Source of the DNA: Labyrinthula sp. Ha
Lineage: Eukaryota > Sar > Bigyra > Labyrinthulida > Labyrinthulaceae
Assembly (NCBI GenBank): GCA_015227615.1
Contig: JAALGZ010000003.1
Span: forward strand, 372,001-436,000
Direction: 5' to 3'
DNA: 64,000 nucleotides
The stretch's first letter is position 1; the number at the start of each line of letters is the position of its first letter. This document shows positions 23,916-36,584 of the stretch, one piece after another. The position numbers and the translations under genes are program-made. The notes beneath the pieces are model-generated. The model ran no database searches. It saw nothing but the letters and a program-made list of their open reading frames with translations, and was not told the origin of the DNA.

Positions 23916-23988
23916 AGCTCACGGTCGGATTCGAACCAACGACCTTTCGCTTACTAAGCGAATGCAACTACCACTGTGCTACGCAAGC
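23916..23988 (-). tRNA. tRNA-Thr (anticodon AGT)
   Basis: A complete 73-nt cloverleaf on the minus strand. The acceptor stem GCTTGCG/CGTGAGC includes two G-T pairs, the anticodon stem is TTCGC/GCGAA with loop TTAGTAA (anticodon AGT, read as IGU), and the T-arm is GTCGG-type with TTCGAAT in the loop. The B-box GGTTCGAATCC is perfect. There is no intron. It is the upstream member of a tandem pair with tRNA-Met. Confidence 0.93.
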
Positions 23989-24289
23989 TTTTTAACAGTC
24001 TCTGGATCGCTTGACTATTTATCAACAAAAAAATTAGTGAAAACGTTTGATGAGGTGTTTTGAAACAGAACAGAGTAGAGGAAAGAAAACTCGTAAGAAA
24101 CAAGCTAATATAAAGATATTAGAAGTTATAAAATTATTACCAATGACATAAAATAACCAAATATGTACACTCACCAAATATATATTCCCAACGTGAAGCA
24201 GACACAAACATCAAATAACAAACACATACACTAACTTTGTCGAGCTATCTTTTACTAACAACGTTTTATTTAATATATTCATAACAGAT

Positions 24290-26434
24290 TCAACTTGCCC
24301 TGTTCTTTCCAAACATATTTCCAAACACAGCATTTCTTCTCTTTGTCTTAACACGACTGTGCTTTGTTTCAGAAGAAACTAGTTCAAGTTTGGCTAATAA
24401 CGATCCAAACGGTTTTTGTGCAAATTCAGCTTTATTTTCTTGTAAATCAATTAGTTTTTTATCAGCTAAACCAGAATCTAATAATAATCCTGCATTTTGA
24501 ATAATAACATCTGCTCTATTCCCTCTTATCATTGAGTTATCTTTATCTATACAATTAAACAGATCTTTTCCAAGAGGCTTTCGAACAAAATTAAATACAT
24601 CAGAAGATAAGCAAATTAATTGATCATCCTGAAATTTTGTGTTCAGCAAATACTTTTCAACTGTAGTTACAATTCTGTCATTGCCTAAAAAGGAACACTC
24701 TTCACACCTGCGTACTTCACAAGTTGAACACTTGTACACTGGTTCAGTTTCAAGTGGCTTTAAGCAAATATGACACCTAAAATTGTCAGCAGGATCAACT
24801 ATAGAAAACAGATGTCGGTTCACCGAGCATGTATCAAAGTTGATAACTTGGTCAAGATCAAAACCAACAGCGAGAAACCAGTCAAAGATAAGTGCTTGGC
24901 CAAGTTCAATCGAGGTTTTGAGGAAGCTGTTTTTATTCAGCAGACCATGATTTCTTGCAAGGTTAAAAAACCGCAATGATTTTCCCATCAGAAAGTGAAA
25001 CAGGTTTACAAAGGACTTTTGATCTTCTTTGTTTTTCATGTTCTCTTGCAGTTTATAGAGAGCATCACCAGCAACTTGATCCTCAAGATCCAATCCAAGT
25101 GCAGTCAGTGTATCAATCATGTGAGTTCCTATTTTGGCGTCAATGAAGCATTTAAAAAGAACTTCTACAGGATATTTTAAATCAAAGAAAACAGAAGCAT
25201 TTATATCTAGCTCTGGGTTCAATTTTTCATGTCGCAGAATATGATAGTTGTTAGTTTCAACTGCAATTTCCAAAGTGCTCAATCCCTTTTCACAGACAAA
25301 ACTGACATCTAAACCCTGCGATATGAGGACTCTAGCTACTTGACATTCGCTTCCCGTCTTACTTTTATTCTCTTTTGTAAGCATACTCAAGCAAAGGGCA
25401 TTTACATGTCCATATCTTCTAATCTTCGTTGTTTCGTTCACATCTACACCAAGTCTTAACAATTTTTTTATAAACCTTTCTCTTGACATGGTTGGTTTCG
25501 TAAAAAGCTTCGTGGAATTAAAACAAAGTAAATAAGGGGAATAGCCCTGCTGATTTCTAGAATTTATTAAGCTTCCAAATTCTTCAGAAGCTTCTTTTTG
25601 TAACACTTCAAGGAGTGCTTCAAATAGATTGTAATTATTAAAGGCAATGCAGAAATGAAGCATGTTGTTTCTGTCACATGTTTTCTGCAAGAGAAAGTTC
25701 ATGTCAATTCCTTGGATTAAGTTTTTATAATGTTTTTTCTCGTGCTCTGTTGTGCACAAGATATGGAAAATATTAAGTCCATCCGGATAAAGAAATGTTG
25801 GTCTCGGTCCAATCTCCAGTTCGTATATAAAATCTACTACAAGCGGTAAACAGCGTGGATCATGTGAAAAGGCTGCACATGATATTAGATTTTCGCCGAA
25901 GCTGTTTGTATAATTGTAGTTGACATCAATTTCTCTCTGTGATAAGAATTCTAGGAAATATTTTAGAGGAGAATAAAGGCCAGCTACAGCTAATCGCATC
26001 AGTAAATCCTGCTCATGGCGAGAACTAAATCTTGTCAACAGTTCTTCAATAAGAAAGTCTGCATCGTTTTGGCCACCGTCATCATAGACTTCATCATCAT
26101 CCAGAAACTCACAAATGGCTCGCAATATTCTGACCAGTTCTTTTACTAAGACACCATTTTCAAAATAACAAAATTGAATAAACATCTTCCAGCCATCTAT
26201 ACTGCTGGAAAGACGGTTGAAAAACTTTTTAAGATGATTAACAAGTTTTTCAATTTCCTTGTCAGAACATTCGTCAATGCCTTTATACTCTAACTTTTGA
26301 TATATATTTTCTAGTGTTATTAAATCCTTGGCCGCCCGTTTCATCAGTTCGTTTACTATTTTAAGTTCATTCCTGTTCCTTAAATCCCTCTTATCGGATT
26401 TACTACGCAAGTGCCAGTCGTTTAGTTCTTGCAT
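24290..26434 (-). CDS. Ankyrin-repeat-like protein with ZZ-like zinc motif
   Basis: A 714-residue protein from the ATG at 26434; the frame stays open for 20 more codons without ATG, ending at a good acceptor-like TTTTCTTCAG, so an upstream exon is possible. Residues about 150-500 are a helical repeat array resembling degenerate ankyrin repeats, with typical pieces such as GENLISCAAFSHD, DRNNMLHFCIAFNNYNLFEALLEV, and VDVNETTKIRRYGHVNALCLS. At about 548-585 is a Cys cluster: CHICLKPLETEPVYKCSTC, then CEEC. This Cx2C...YKCx2C...Cx2C pattern resembles the first half of a ZZ-type finger. The N-terminus has an acidic DDDEVYDDGG stretch. I cannot assign a function; such proteins are usually protein-interaction scaffolds. 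It lies 300 bp beyond the tRNA pair. Confidence 0.65.
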   Translation of the reverse strand: MQELNDWHLRSKSDKRDLRNRNELKIVNELMKRAAKDLITLENIYQKLEYKGIDECSDKEIEKLVNHLKKFFNRLSSSIDGWKMFIQFCYFENGVLVKELVRILRAICEFLDDDEVYDDGGQNDADFLIEELLTRFSSRHEQDLLMRLAVAGLYSPLKYFLEFLSQREIDVNYNYTNSFGENLISCAAFSHDPRCLPLVVDFIYELEIGPRPTFLYPDGLNIFHILCTTEHEKKHYKNLIQGIDMNFLLQKTCDRNNMLHFCIAFNNYNLFEALLEVLQKEASEEFGSLINSRNQQGYSPYLLCFNSTKLFTKPTMSRERFIKKLLRLGVDVNETTKIRRYGHVNALCLSMLTKENKSKTGSECQVARVLISQGLDVSFVCEKGLSTLEIAVETNNYHILRHEKLNPELDINASVFFDLKYPVEVLFKCFIDAKIGTHMIDTLTALGLDLEDQVAGDALYKLQENMKNKEDQKSFVNLFHFLMGKSLRFFNLARNHGLLNKNSFLKTSIELGQALIFDWFLAVGFDLDQVINFDTCSVNRHLFSIVDPADNFRCHICLKPLETEPVYKCSTCEVRRCEECSFLGNDRIVTTVEKYLLNTKFQDDQLICLSSDVFNFVRKPLGKDLFNCIDKDNSMIRGNRADVIIQNAGLLLDSGLADKKLIDLQENKAEFAQKPFGSLLAKLELVSSETKHSRVKTKRRNAVFGNMFGKNRAS

Positions 26435-28365
26435 ATTGACCTGAAGAAAACAGTTTACCAAAATATGAGTCGAGACTATTAATTGTACTAGCAAACCTTA
26501 GATTTCCCTGGAATATAGCTTGTAGGAAACAGACGTCCACTTGTATAGTTTTAACCAGGAAAGGGCTCCAGCTGAAGACATATTCTTGCAGGATACTTCT
26601 CAACGTTGAACGGTATCCCTTACGAGAAGTTGCGGGCTAATCTCCTGGTATTAGGATAGATTTTCAGAATCAACCAGGCATGATTTTTTTTCTTCGTGTG
26701 CCAATTGCCAATAAACAAATTTTCTTTTACAATCGGGAAATTGTGTTCTTGAAGTTAAAATTATTTCGGTACCGGGAAATGGATGAGTTTTGCAGAAAGG
26801 AGGTTAAGCGTTGGAACCGGATAGCACCGAATTTTATAACAACACGACAAATGGGAATAAAGAGTATTAGGCTAACACAGAAGTAAAATAACAGAAAGTT
26901 GAAATAGCGTCCTATAATTCTTTTCTCTATTTGTACCATTCTTTTTTTCTATTGAAAAGGTAAAGCAAAGAATAGGTCCAGAGTTCTGGAAAGAAAAACT
27001 GTTTTCAGACTTCCAACTCCACGAAGTAGTTGCTAGGGGTCTTTCACTGCCCCCTCTGATAAGATTTGCTATATAAACTTCATCTGTTTTTCACAAAGAC
27101 CTATCCACGAAAGTAATTGAAGTTTTCTTACATATCTCGACTGGGTATAGTATTAATTTTCACTTTCCCAATAGAATGAGCTGTACAAGAAAATGCAACT
27201 TACTTTTGCAGATATTGATAAAATTTTGATTAAATTTGTAAACCTGATGTAATACACTGTCCTGTTCAATAAATATGTTTTTGGGGAAGAGGATTCATGG
27301 AGGCACCTTATCTCTTTGTACCTCTGGCAGGAATAGTCTACACCAGCGAAGTAGCTTTAAGTGGATTTCGTCGAAGTTATGTTGTTTTATCAGATACAAA
27401 ACTATTTTTATGTATAATTTCATAAGCTTAGCTACCTTATGCTGGATTTTAGTTTCTTTGCGAAAAATCAATATAGATTAAGTAAACCTCCCTTCGAGTG
27501 AAGAATATCACCGGCTTTATTACATTTGGTACATGAAGTACTGTACTAGATAAAATATATTGTTAAAGAATCTTTCTACATTTATGATCTTGAGTTTTTA
27601 TTGAATTCTCTCTTTTTTGTTGTATTAGTTTTGTTTATGGTTATCTTCCCCGGTTTTCGCTGTTCATTATAGTAGAACCACAATCGAATTACTAAACAAA
27701 TAAAACTAAGATCACTTTACTTAGCACTAACCTCAAAAACAGGTGTTCGAATATATAACCGCCTTGAATAAAATAGACGAAGGAAAAAATCTACTAAGAA
27801 GAATAATTTCCAGGGCACATGACATTGTTTTAGGTTCCGGGAAGAACTGGAATCACTATCCGGTCCTGTTTTTTTTTTTCAAGGACCGTTTTCAATATCT
27901 AGTCTCGGGAAACCAGGCTGGCAATATATGTCAATCAACATCTCAGCCCGACCAAATAAATTGTCTGTTCTGGGCATTTAACTGTTTTGCCCTGCTTGCC
28001 GGCGGGACAATTCTGCGGGGACACTGTACTATAGAGAATATCATCGCCGGCTGAAACTACAATATTGCTTCACTAGAAGTATTTTTTGGGAAGCCGGCTG
28101 CTTAGCTAGCTATGAGAGGAGTTATTCACTATTTATCCATAACCTGACTTCTAGTGTAACATATTCCTATACTCTTTTGTTATCTCGCTTCTTTTGTTCC
28201 AATTGAACCACAGCTCTTGACGTTGAACAATATTATAACCCTCTTAGTGTCCACACACTATTCATGTAACAAAGAGACTATATATTAGTCTCACTTCAAA
28301 CTCACTTTATAATAATTCTTTGTATGTAGAAAGATGAAGTCATAACCAATGTTTATTTTTGTCAT
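26435..28365. other. AT-rich region without an intact gene
   Basis: Only short open frames occur here, including a 103-codon frame at 27743-28054 with no recognised domain and no supporting context. Confidence 0.45.
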
Positions 28366-28623
28366 ATGCCTTTTAGAAAGGTTCATAAAGATGAGAAGCG
28401 TGCTTGGCAAGAAGTAGTAAAACACAAAGAGCCATTGAGCTTTGTGCAGTATGATGAAATACGTTAACAGTAGAAATGGCTACAAGAATTCTACGTGCTG
28501 AAGGTTATCGTTCTACCTGGCAAGGGCAACCGAGCACTCTTTTCAAACGGTATACCCATGTTCTTAAGTGGCAAAGGCAAAGTAGTAACTGTTATGAAAA
28601 AGAATAGGAAATTTAGTCCCTAA
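28366..28623 (+). pseudogene. Coding-like remnant with two in-frame stops, unrecognised
   Basis: From an ATG the frame reads 33 residues of charged, protein-like sequence (MPFRKVHKDEKRAWQEVVKH at its start), then two stops at codons 34 and 36. It continues for 50 more residues in the same frame (KWLQEFYVLKVIVLPGKGNR, later MFLSGKGKVVTVMKK) to a final TAA. The composition looks like coding sequence rather than random AT-rich DNA. I do not recognise the family. Other such pieces follow to about 29760 (e.g. 29306-29430, 29482-29760), so this may be the debris of one larger element, possibly a transposon. Confidence 0.25.
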
Positions 28624-31600
28624 GAATCCATATATAAAGAGAAAACAAACAACATTCAGAATAAAACTTTGGAACGCATGTCTTCGCTACCCTTCCTCAA
28701 CTCTATTTCAGTTTTCCAGTTTCCTTTAGAAGCTTATCAACAACTGTTCGACTAATAAAAAATGATCACGGCGATGTGTTCAAATGTATGCTATAAAATT
28801 GGTGGCTCCTTACTTCTTAAGTTTTCTATCGATGAGCATTAAGGCCATGGCCAATTTTAATCTTAGACTGACACTAAACTCTAAAAACAAAGATATTGGT
28901 TCCCATCACTCATCAAGCGTGCCTAAAGCAACTGCAATGAAGTTAGGCCTAAAGATTGAAGTTTTGAAGGTGCTCATGTTAAGAGATAAAGTCTTGTACC
29001 TTAACAAGAACCCTAGTACAACCATAGAAACAAATAACCCTTTCTACCGTTAAGATGTTGTTTGCAACAGTAATTAACGTTAACATATTTTGTACTTTCT
29101 CTTTATAACGTTACGTAGATGTATGCTAACAAGGCTTCAGAAACTGGTTCTTCTGGAGAACAATAAATATTAGACATGTTTAACGAGACAGGAAAACCAT
29201 CTTGGCAAGGATTTTAAGTAAATACCCCACCTAGAGTAACGAGAAAGCTTCTATTTAGAACTTCTAAAAATAAACTCTCAGTAAACATGCCTAATTCATA
29301 CTTGGAATCTTGGGACGGCAAGGTGTTTATGACTTTGATCGCGACAACATGTACAGATTCACAGCAAGAGACACACAATTTCACATTTAAGGTGAATGTG
29401 CCTATGTGGAATTAGATGATGATATATTTGCGTAAAGTTAGCCGCAAGAGGTGATAATAATATGTAGGTATACTGATACATTTGGGACAACCTCTAGATG
29501 CTGAATCTAACGGAGATATAGCACACATAAAAATTGTATCAAGAATTAAAGAAAGAGAACTGCCAACCATAAATTACTTTAGATCGGGAGTACATAAGGA
29601 GCAACGGTACAATAGACAATCATTGAAGAGAGCGAATACTCAACGCGCTAAGCTCTTGTCCACTGCGACATATAATAAACCCGTGCACTCTACATATAAC
29701 AGACTTTTGTTACTCACAAACTTTCGCAGAAGTCAGATATATAAAAAAGACTATCATTAAGCCTTAACACAAATAAACTAATTTAGACTAGGCAGCACCG
29801 AATGATCTCTACTCATTTGATTAAATTTTCAGGTACTAGTTTCTCCAGTGCAGTAGATATAGAGCTTAAGATATGAACGTTCCTAGTAAGTAGTAGAGGT
29901 ATAAGTAGAAATTTGCTGTTATTTGGACACGTTGAATACTCTTGTCCAAAGGGTGAAGTAAATGGGTACCTGAAGGGAATGCATAATTTAACATATTATG
30001 ATGGACTAATTCTACTATTTGTATGAGTTTCCTGGTAAATAAAACATTATTGAAACCTTTTTAGAGAATCTTTTGGCATATCTCTCTACCTGGTTGTTAT
30101 TCTTGCGCAACATATAATCGTAATGTAAGCTATTCTCTTTATAAGAAACTGAATGAGTATCAAAGTAACAATATCCTCTCTATAACTATTTTGTAATGTG
30201 CAAAGACTAGTAATATAGACTATATCAAAATAGGGTAAGTGAAATTTGACTAGAAAACTCTCATGAGCATTAAGCACCAGTCAAGGAAAATAACCATGGC
30301 ATCATTCTTACGAATTTTTATTCGAAGCAATGGATTGTTCGCTAAAAGGTATTTCTTTAACCGGTTGGTCCTATTTGAAAGCCTGAACAATGTAAAAAAT
30401 TATCCGGTAACTGCTTCTGCTCAAGCGAAAAAAAATATGTTGTACTAAAAAACACATTCATAGATCATAAACCCTTTTTATTATGATTTACCTTTTTGCT
30501 TTGATAAACCGAGAGAAAATTTCACCAATAAGATTATATTGCACGAGAACGGACCTCATTTTTGGCTTCTTTATTAATCTTTTCTATCAAGTATTTATCA
30601 ATAGTTTAACATCCTGTGGCTTAGTACTTATTATAATTGTACGTAAGATTAAAACTGGCAACAGTTTACAGCTTTATTAGAAGCAGATTTTCGAGTAGAA
30701 ATGTCTTTAGATTATAATATAGCGTCACCTTATGCAGTTTCCCAATACTTATCTGGATATGATTTTCAGATTTTGCACTTAAGACAGTGTACAATTTATA
30801 TCTAGCTTCTAATGGAATACTTTTCTATGAAATGTAGCTCCATGCACATCAAATTAATAAGGTGATTGGTGGCGTCAATACGGGTAGGATCTGCAGAAGG
30901 CATCTCTAATATGTCCCACAGTTCTACTCTTTAAAAAATTTGTCAACTGCATAGTACTGATGCCACAACAAAGATGATTAAACAACCCCCGTTAGTATCT
31001 ATGCTTTTCTCCAACATCTATAGATATCAGTTCAGAGTTTTGCAGAGTAACCTCATTTCTCCATAGAATGGTCTCCTAACAAACTCTCAATGCAATGAAA
31101 AGGACGCTTCAGCTCACATTCAAATAAAAATTTGCGCAGTTTGATCTTTTATTGTAGATGGAAAAGCATAAATGAAACTAGTATGCAAGTTTCATATTTG
31201 ATTATAAACGTGAAGTATATAATATGAAAAGAATTTTACGGTGGGGATCACAAAATTGATCCTGAGATTCATAATAACTATGATTTTACCTGCTTTAAGT
31301 TTAGATTTTCTAAGAATGAGAATAAAACATCCATGAACATTGAAAACATTACTCTAAGATTGTAATCGGTTAAGAACATCATATCTACTCAATTTCGCGG
31401 TAGTAACAAAGTTACTGAGTTACTTCATGTAATTTTTATCAAGGAAACAGGAAAATTGGGTACAAAGCGGAGTGTAGGTAAACTGACGTAGTTCGAAGCA
31501 ACATTGCGATGTAAAATAAGAGTTTATTAACCAGTCTTTAATATTGGAATGGAAGTTCAGTGCCTCTGTGATTCGAGCATTTAAAAGTAGCTGAATAAGA

Positions 31601-34079
31601 ATCACTTGCCAAAGCGCCGAGACGTTATCCAATAGAATTTAACCAGCCAAACGGGGCAATATATCAACATATGCGTCATGCTCACCACGGTTGGCTACTT
31701 CAACTAGTCTGTCTACCTAAAACTAGAATTCGGTAATAACCGAAGCATCAAATACCTAATTTTTTTACTAGAACAGCTTGGTATAAATAAACAGCATACA
31801 GCGTTGATGAGCGGTGGCACAGAAGCCTTCGCAATTTTCTAAAAAAAATCAAATTTAATATAGTAAATGGTTCAAGCATCTATAAGAGCTAACACTTTTT
31901 TCTCAGGGGTTTTAGAAAACCTTTCAAAAGAATTGATTTGATATTTTATCAAGTTTTTGTAGCAGATCTTTTGCTCAGGTGAAGATTGACTTAAGTCTTT
32001 AGATTATATGAAACAGAAATATTTCATATCAAAGAAAGCTTTGAATTCTGTTATATCATTACCACAGAACAGGTTTAACTATTTCAGAACAAGCCTCCGG
32101 TATTCCATTACTCCAGGTTGCATCTACAAGAGTATGGGTAGGTGAAAGTGTCGTAGAAACAAGAAATTATATATGATATCTGGTTCTCAGACCAATTCTT
32201 TGGGATGTAATAGACCCTGTAATTCTCCCTCAACAAAATCAGTAGGTAGAAGCAATCCAGGAAAAGAAAAAGTCTATTCCAAAAAAAATGACAAATACAC
32301 GGAAAAAGAGTTAACAGCGCAGATTGAGAAGATACACGAGTATTAGTATATCTTAGCATCACCTGAGAGGAATGGGATATTGAGGATGCAAAATGAAATA
32401 CCAACAAATACTACATCGCTGCTCTTAATGGTGGTGTACCAACCAATAAATCCTCTTTTTTTTGCTACTGGAATAGATCACAAAATGATATTGTCACCTT
32501 CCTTACCCCGGTGGAAAATATGTTGTTCTCTGGCGCAATGAATCTTTCTAAACTATGGTTAATAGTATTTTTTCCTTTCTGGGAATATGCCCGTGAAAAA
32601 CTTGGTTTATATCTTCTGCAAGCAAAATAAAAATATACCTCTGTATGAAATATGGATTTAATCTGCTATGGCTCCCAAAATCTATTGAAATTCAATCTTC
32701 TGAAAGTGATTAGAGAGGTTGTGGAAACTTGAATCGGAAATAAAAATTACGGTAATTCGAACCCAGTAGTACAATGGAATCCACATATAACAGCCCCTGA
32801 CCTGCGAAAATCATGGTGTCTCTCACATAATTCTTTCTAAATAATTGCTCTATTTTCATGTATTTCTATTTCTCTGTACTTTTTATTTTTAATCTTTTTC
32901 CAAACTCTCCCATCATCAATGAAAATTATCCCTTTCTGGGCCAAAATATGTCTCATACTTTTCACTAGTGAATTACGTGAATATATGAACAGCACTTATT
33001 TGCTATTATGTCACTGTTTATTGTTCCTATTTTATATTTCAGCTCTAATATTACCCCACTACTCTTAAGACATATTTTACATTTGCTTGTTGATGAATTG
33101 ATAAGTTATTTCTAGTATTTAATCCCTCGCTATTTATTGATTTGAAATTTATAAAGTTTGCTTGTGATAGGAATCCTCAGGGCAAAATTCTCTGTAACTT
33201 ATAATATGAAATCATGATTTTATTTATTTGACTTTCAGAATTTCAATTAAACAGAATAAAGAACACAGGCTAAAAACTTAAGCAAAACCAAGATAAATAA
33301 AATTACCATATAATAAAAGCAGAATTATCGCTGTTAAAGAGTATTTCGCCTTGTACTTATAGAGTTAATCTGTAATAAAGATTAACAAGACTTGAAAGTC
33401 AATAAACACACTATGAATGCGAAGGAAACCCGTTTAAGTTTCGATTTTCATATGAAACCATTTGGAAGGTCGCTTCCAATAAGGAAATCTAATATTTTTT
33501 AGTCAAGAAGCTCAAAACTTGTGAGAAGAAAAAATTAACTGGTAAACAAAAAAAAAGTAATTAATGATTCTGAAGGGGAAGCAATGGGACTTTAGTGCGA
33601 AGGATTTACGGCTGTCCAAGAAGTTTGGATCCTACATAAAGAATCAACATCAGAAGCAATACCTGAAGTACTAGACAAGGTAGCTGCAAAGTGATTTATT
33701 TGGAAGAAAATTTTATCCCATCCATTTTCAGAGGTATAAATATATACCACATCTTAGGGGTTACTCAAAGAATGTTACTAAAATATTGTGTACATTGAAT
33801 TTCCTCGAGGTTTTGGATTCTCATATTAGTCATCAAGGTTGATCTTTAGCTTGGAACTATATATTTTAAGTTAAGTGTTTATGCTCCTCGGATCATGAAA
33901 TAAGATTCAATGAAAAAAAGACTGCGAACTAAAGCCAGAGTAAATTTTGATAGATAGTTATCTAGGAATTGCCGAGACGCTCTTAACAGCCATGGAAGCT
34001 ACATTACATCATGAGTTTTGAGAAATTTTCTTCAATACTGAGTTACTTAAGCGTTAATTAAAACAATATAGAGAAGAAG
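28624..34079. other. Gene-free AT-rich stretch with scattered coding-like debris
   Basis: No intact gene is recognised. Between 28784 and 29760 there are short frames with charged, protein-like composition on the plus strand, broken by stops. From 29760 to 33550 nothing stands out. Around 33580-33720 further broken plus-strand frames precede the transposase relic. Confidence 0.4.
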
Positions 34080-35784
34080 TTTTAAACTCAGAAGATATAA
34101 ATATTCGAAGATTTGTTAAAATTGGTCAAATCTGTTTATCTAAATATAAAAAGTTTGAATGGTACTACTCAAACAAAACAGAAGGAAGATCCAGACAGAA
34201 AAGAATAACCGTTCAAGAGAAACGACATAGCAAGTTAATCGATCCGTATTGCCACTGGATGCAGTTTGATACTACCCATGAACTGCCTTGCTATACATGT
34301 TTAGCGATTCTCTCCGTGGTTGCTGATTGTTTCTAAAGATTGTAAACTTCGGTTGCAGCTTGAGTCATATCAAAATTTATGTGGAGGTTGTTCGTGGCCT
34401 TCAACTACTTGAGCTTCAGACAACCGGGGTAATTATGAGCGACAGATCTCTTAGTTTAGCAAAAACAGGACATGAGTTGAAAGCCGTACATCTTCACTGC
34501 GTAAAACATTGTGCAGCATTATTCTGATCACTAGAAAAAGGATTGAAATCATTTAACTTGAAGGACTTCATAGATCATGTACATGAAGCTGTGAGGGAAG
34601 ACTCTACATCGAAAGGGAATATGGATCACTACCTTAATAACCTGCTTAATGATACTCGAGGAACTGAGCATCCGGGGTTTCTAAAAAATATTTAAAAAAG
34701 GCATGTGCTGGAGATATGTTAGGAATCAACACATATTTGGGCATGTTACCACACAACGTGTAGAAGGGTCTTGTTCCAAGACCAAGAGAAAATGTCAACT
34801 TTCATTAAAAGAAAAAGAAAGGACAATTGATCATCTGATTTCGTACCTTGAGAAACAGATTTTTCAACATACAAACTCCTTGTTAATGAAATTGAAGAAG
34901 CTCATTTCGGAGGATAAGCTTGTATCAAAGCCAAGTGATGTAGTCGTGACCAGAGCGATCAAATAAATTACAAGATGGCTCATCAGTCTGAACTTGGGAG
35001 ATAAACGTATCTCGTTACAGAGAAAAGAAGACGTGTATCAGCTGATTGTCAAATGGCAATAAAGTGCTTAGGTGGTGTTTGTTATCCTGAATGCCCTTAC
35101 TTCACTTGGGCCAACCTAAATATGCTATGTTGCCATTTTACAGGAACCTGTATGAAAGTGGAGATGAACTTCAATGAAAAAAATGAAATTTTGTCAAGAT
35201 TTTCTATCACCATCATCCTCTTCTTGAGACAGGTATGAAAGAACTTGGTAGTACTGAAATCATGAAGATGAAGTTGTAAATCTCAACTTCAATGTAGTAG
35301 GGTTCACGGACGTAAAAGCATCCAAGTAGCTAGGTGTAAGATTTACGATGCTCCAAACAGTTTGCAAAGAACTACTTGACCAAGGTTAACATAGCACCGA
35401 TGAGACATGGAGAATAGTTTATACAACTGTCATAAAAATGGTAGACCCATTAAGACAAAGCGCCCACGGGAACTTTTGCGAAGCGGATGTGTGTCTCTCC
35501 CAGCACTATGGATCGACAGTATTTTCTCCAAAGGAGAGGAAGATGCGAAGAAAAGGAAGTGCTGTTCAGAACCAGAGTATACTGAACTACACCAGAGAAG
35601 CAGGTTTTCGAAAGCTACTCGCCCATCATACTTTTCTCCTAACCCCTCCAACCAATCCCCTACATACAGTCTTCCAAAAATATTCAATTCAAAGCTTATC
35701 TTGCTTAAGAATAACTGCCTCATGAAGTTGAACACCTCAGGTGCAACCATACATTTTTCATCTACAAAGAACCTCCTGAACTAA
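34080..35784 (+). pseudogene. Decayed MULE-type transposase
   Basis: Several plus-strand frames broken by stops and shifts resemble parts of a Mutator-like (MULE/FAR1-type) transposase. At 34425-34560 a segment GVIMSDRSLSLA followed by VHLHCVKH resembles the family's DRELAL...CxxH region. At 34715-34800 HIFGHVTTQRVEGSCSKTK resembles the TxRVEGxHxxLK motif near the third catalytic residue. At 34250-34290 DTTHELPCYTCL and at 35407-35784 a basic GRPIKTKRPRELL segment resemble the small Cys/His SWIM-like region and the basic tail. No continuous open frame spans them, and the order is partly scrambled, so this is a relic or a composite. Terminal inverted repeats were not found. Confidence 0.45.
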
Positions 35785-36584
35785 AACCAAATCAGCTTCA
35801 TATAGAAAATCCTCGAAAACAACATTTTGGTCAGAATCAGAAAGAAAGCCTTCCATAAATAAATATCATGGACCTTCGCTCATGGAATTTATTTTAATCT
35901 AAAAATCAAATAGAACATAATTTCTACATCATAAGCTGGAATGTGTTTACTGAATAAGGCCGTTTTAAAAATAAATGCTGAAACTGCTCTTGAAATGGCC
36001 CTAAACAATAGAAATATCCTGATCCCTATGCCCACCTCCAATCAGGAAATCCATAATATAACTTTTTTTTCAACAGGAACATCTATAACCCAACCCTGAT
36101 TCCTCTGCCCACTCTCACTGTATATGTATAATTAAAAAAACTTTTACCTAAACCCTAAGCAAGGTTATCCATCTTCCATCTTATATCTGCTTGGATCTAC
36201 GATTAAAATCTTAGGAAAATAGAACTCTAATCCCATTTTCCCTTTACTCAGTGAATTCCTGTTTCTTAAGTTGATCTTGAATGAAGCCCTCCTTCGTTTA
36301 TCCCAAATGAGCCTTTACTCTTTCAGTTTATGTGTCACTTGTGGGTGTCCTATAAATAATACGAAATAAACAGTTACTATTTTTCTTTTTCTATTGGTTT
36401 GAGTTCATTCTTTTGAGCAATATTTTTTGAATTTTTCGTTCTTACACTTGAGACCTGCAACCTTAGTAGTTAAGGGAGACCTAGCCTTCATTCCAACTTT
36501 ACCTGCTAAAATCTCTTGATACAGCAGTTGAATTTTCTTCTGAGAACAGCCTATAAACATTAATATATATAAGATACCTCTTGC
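35785..36584. other. AT-rich intergenic region
   Basis: No gene or repeat was recognised between the transposase relic and the small minus-strand ORF. Confidence 0.45.

Noticed and set aside
24770-24979. Plus-strand frames within the ankyrin-type gene
   Set aside because: Mirror frames of the longer minus-strand coding sequence, with no domains.
26441-26497. Intron upstream of the ankyrin-type gene using acceptor TTTTCTTCAG
   Set aside because: The acceptor looks good, but the only nearby donor (GTTTGC) follows an in-frame stop in the candidate upstream exon, so no valid joined frame was found.
27743-28054. 103-codon plus-strand open frame with somewhat higher GC
   Set aside because: No domain, no splice extension and no supporting neighbour; probably chance, at most an unrecognised remnant.
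32750-32770. B-box-like GGGTTCGAATT on the minus strand
   Set aside because: Flanking sequence cannot form acceptor or anticodon stems, so it is not a tRNA.
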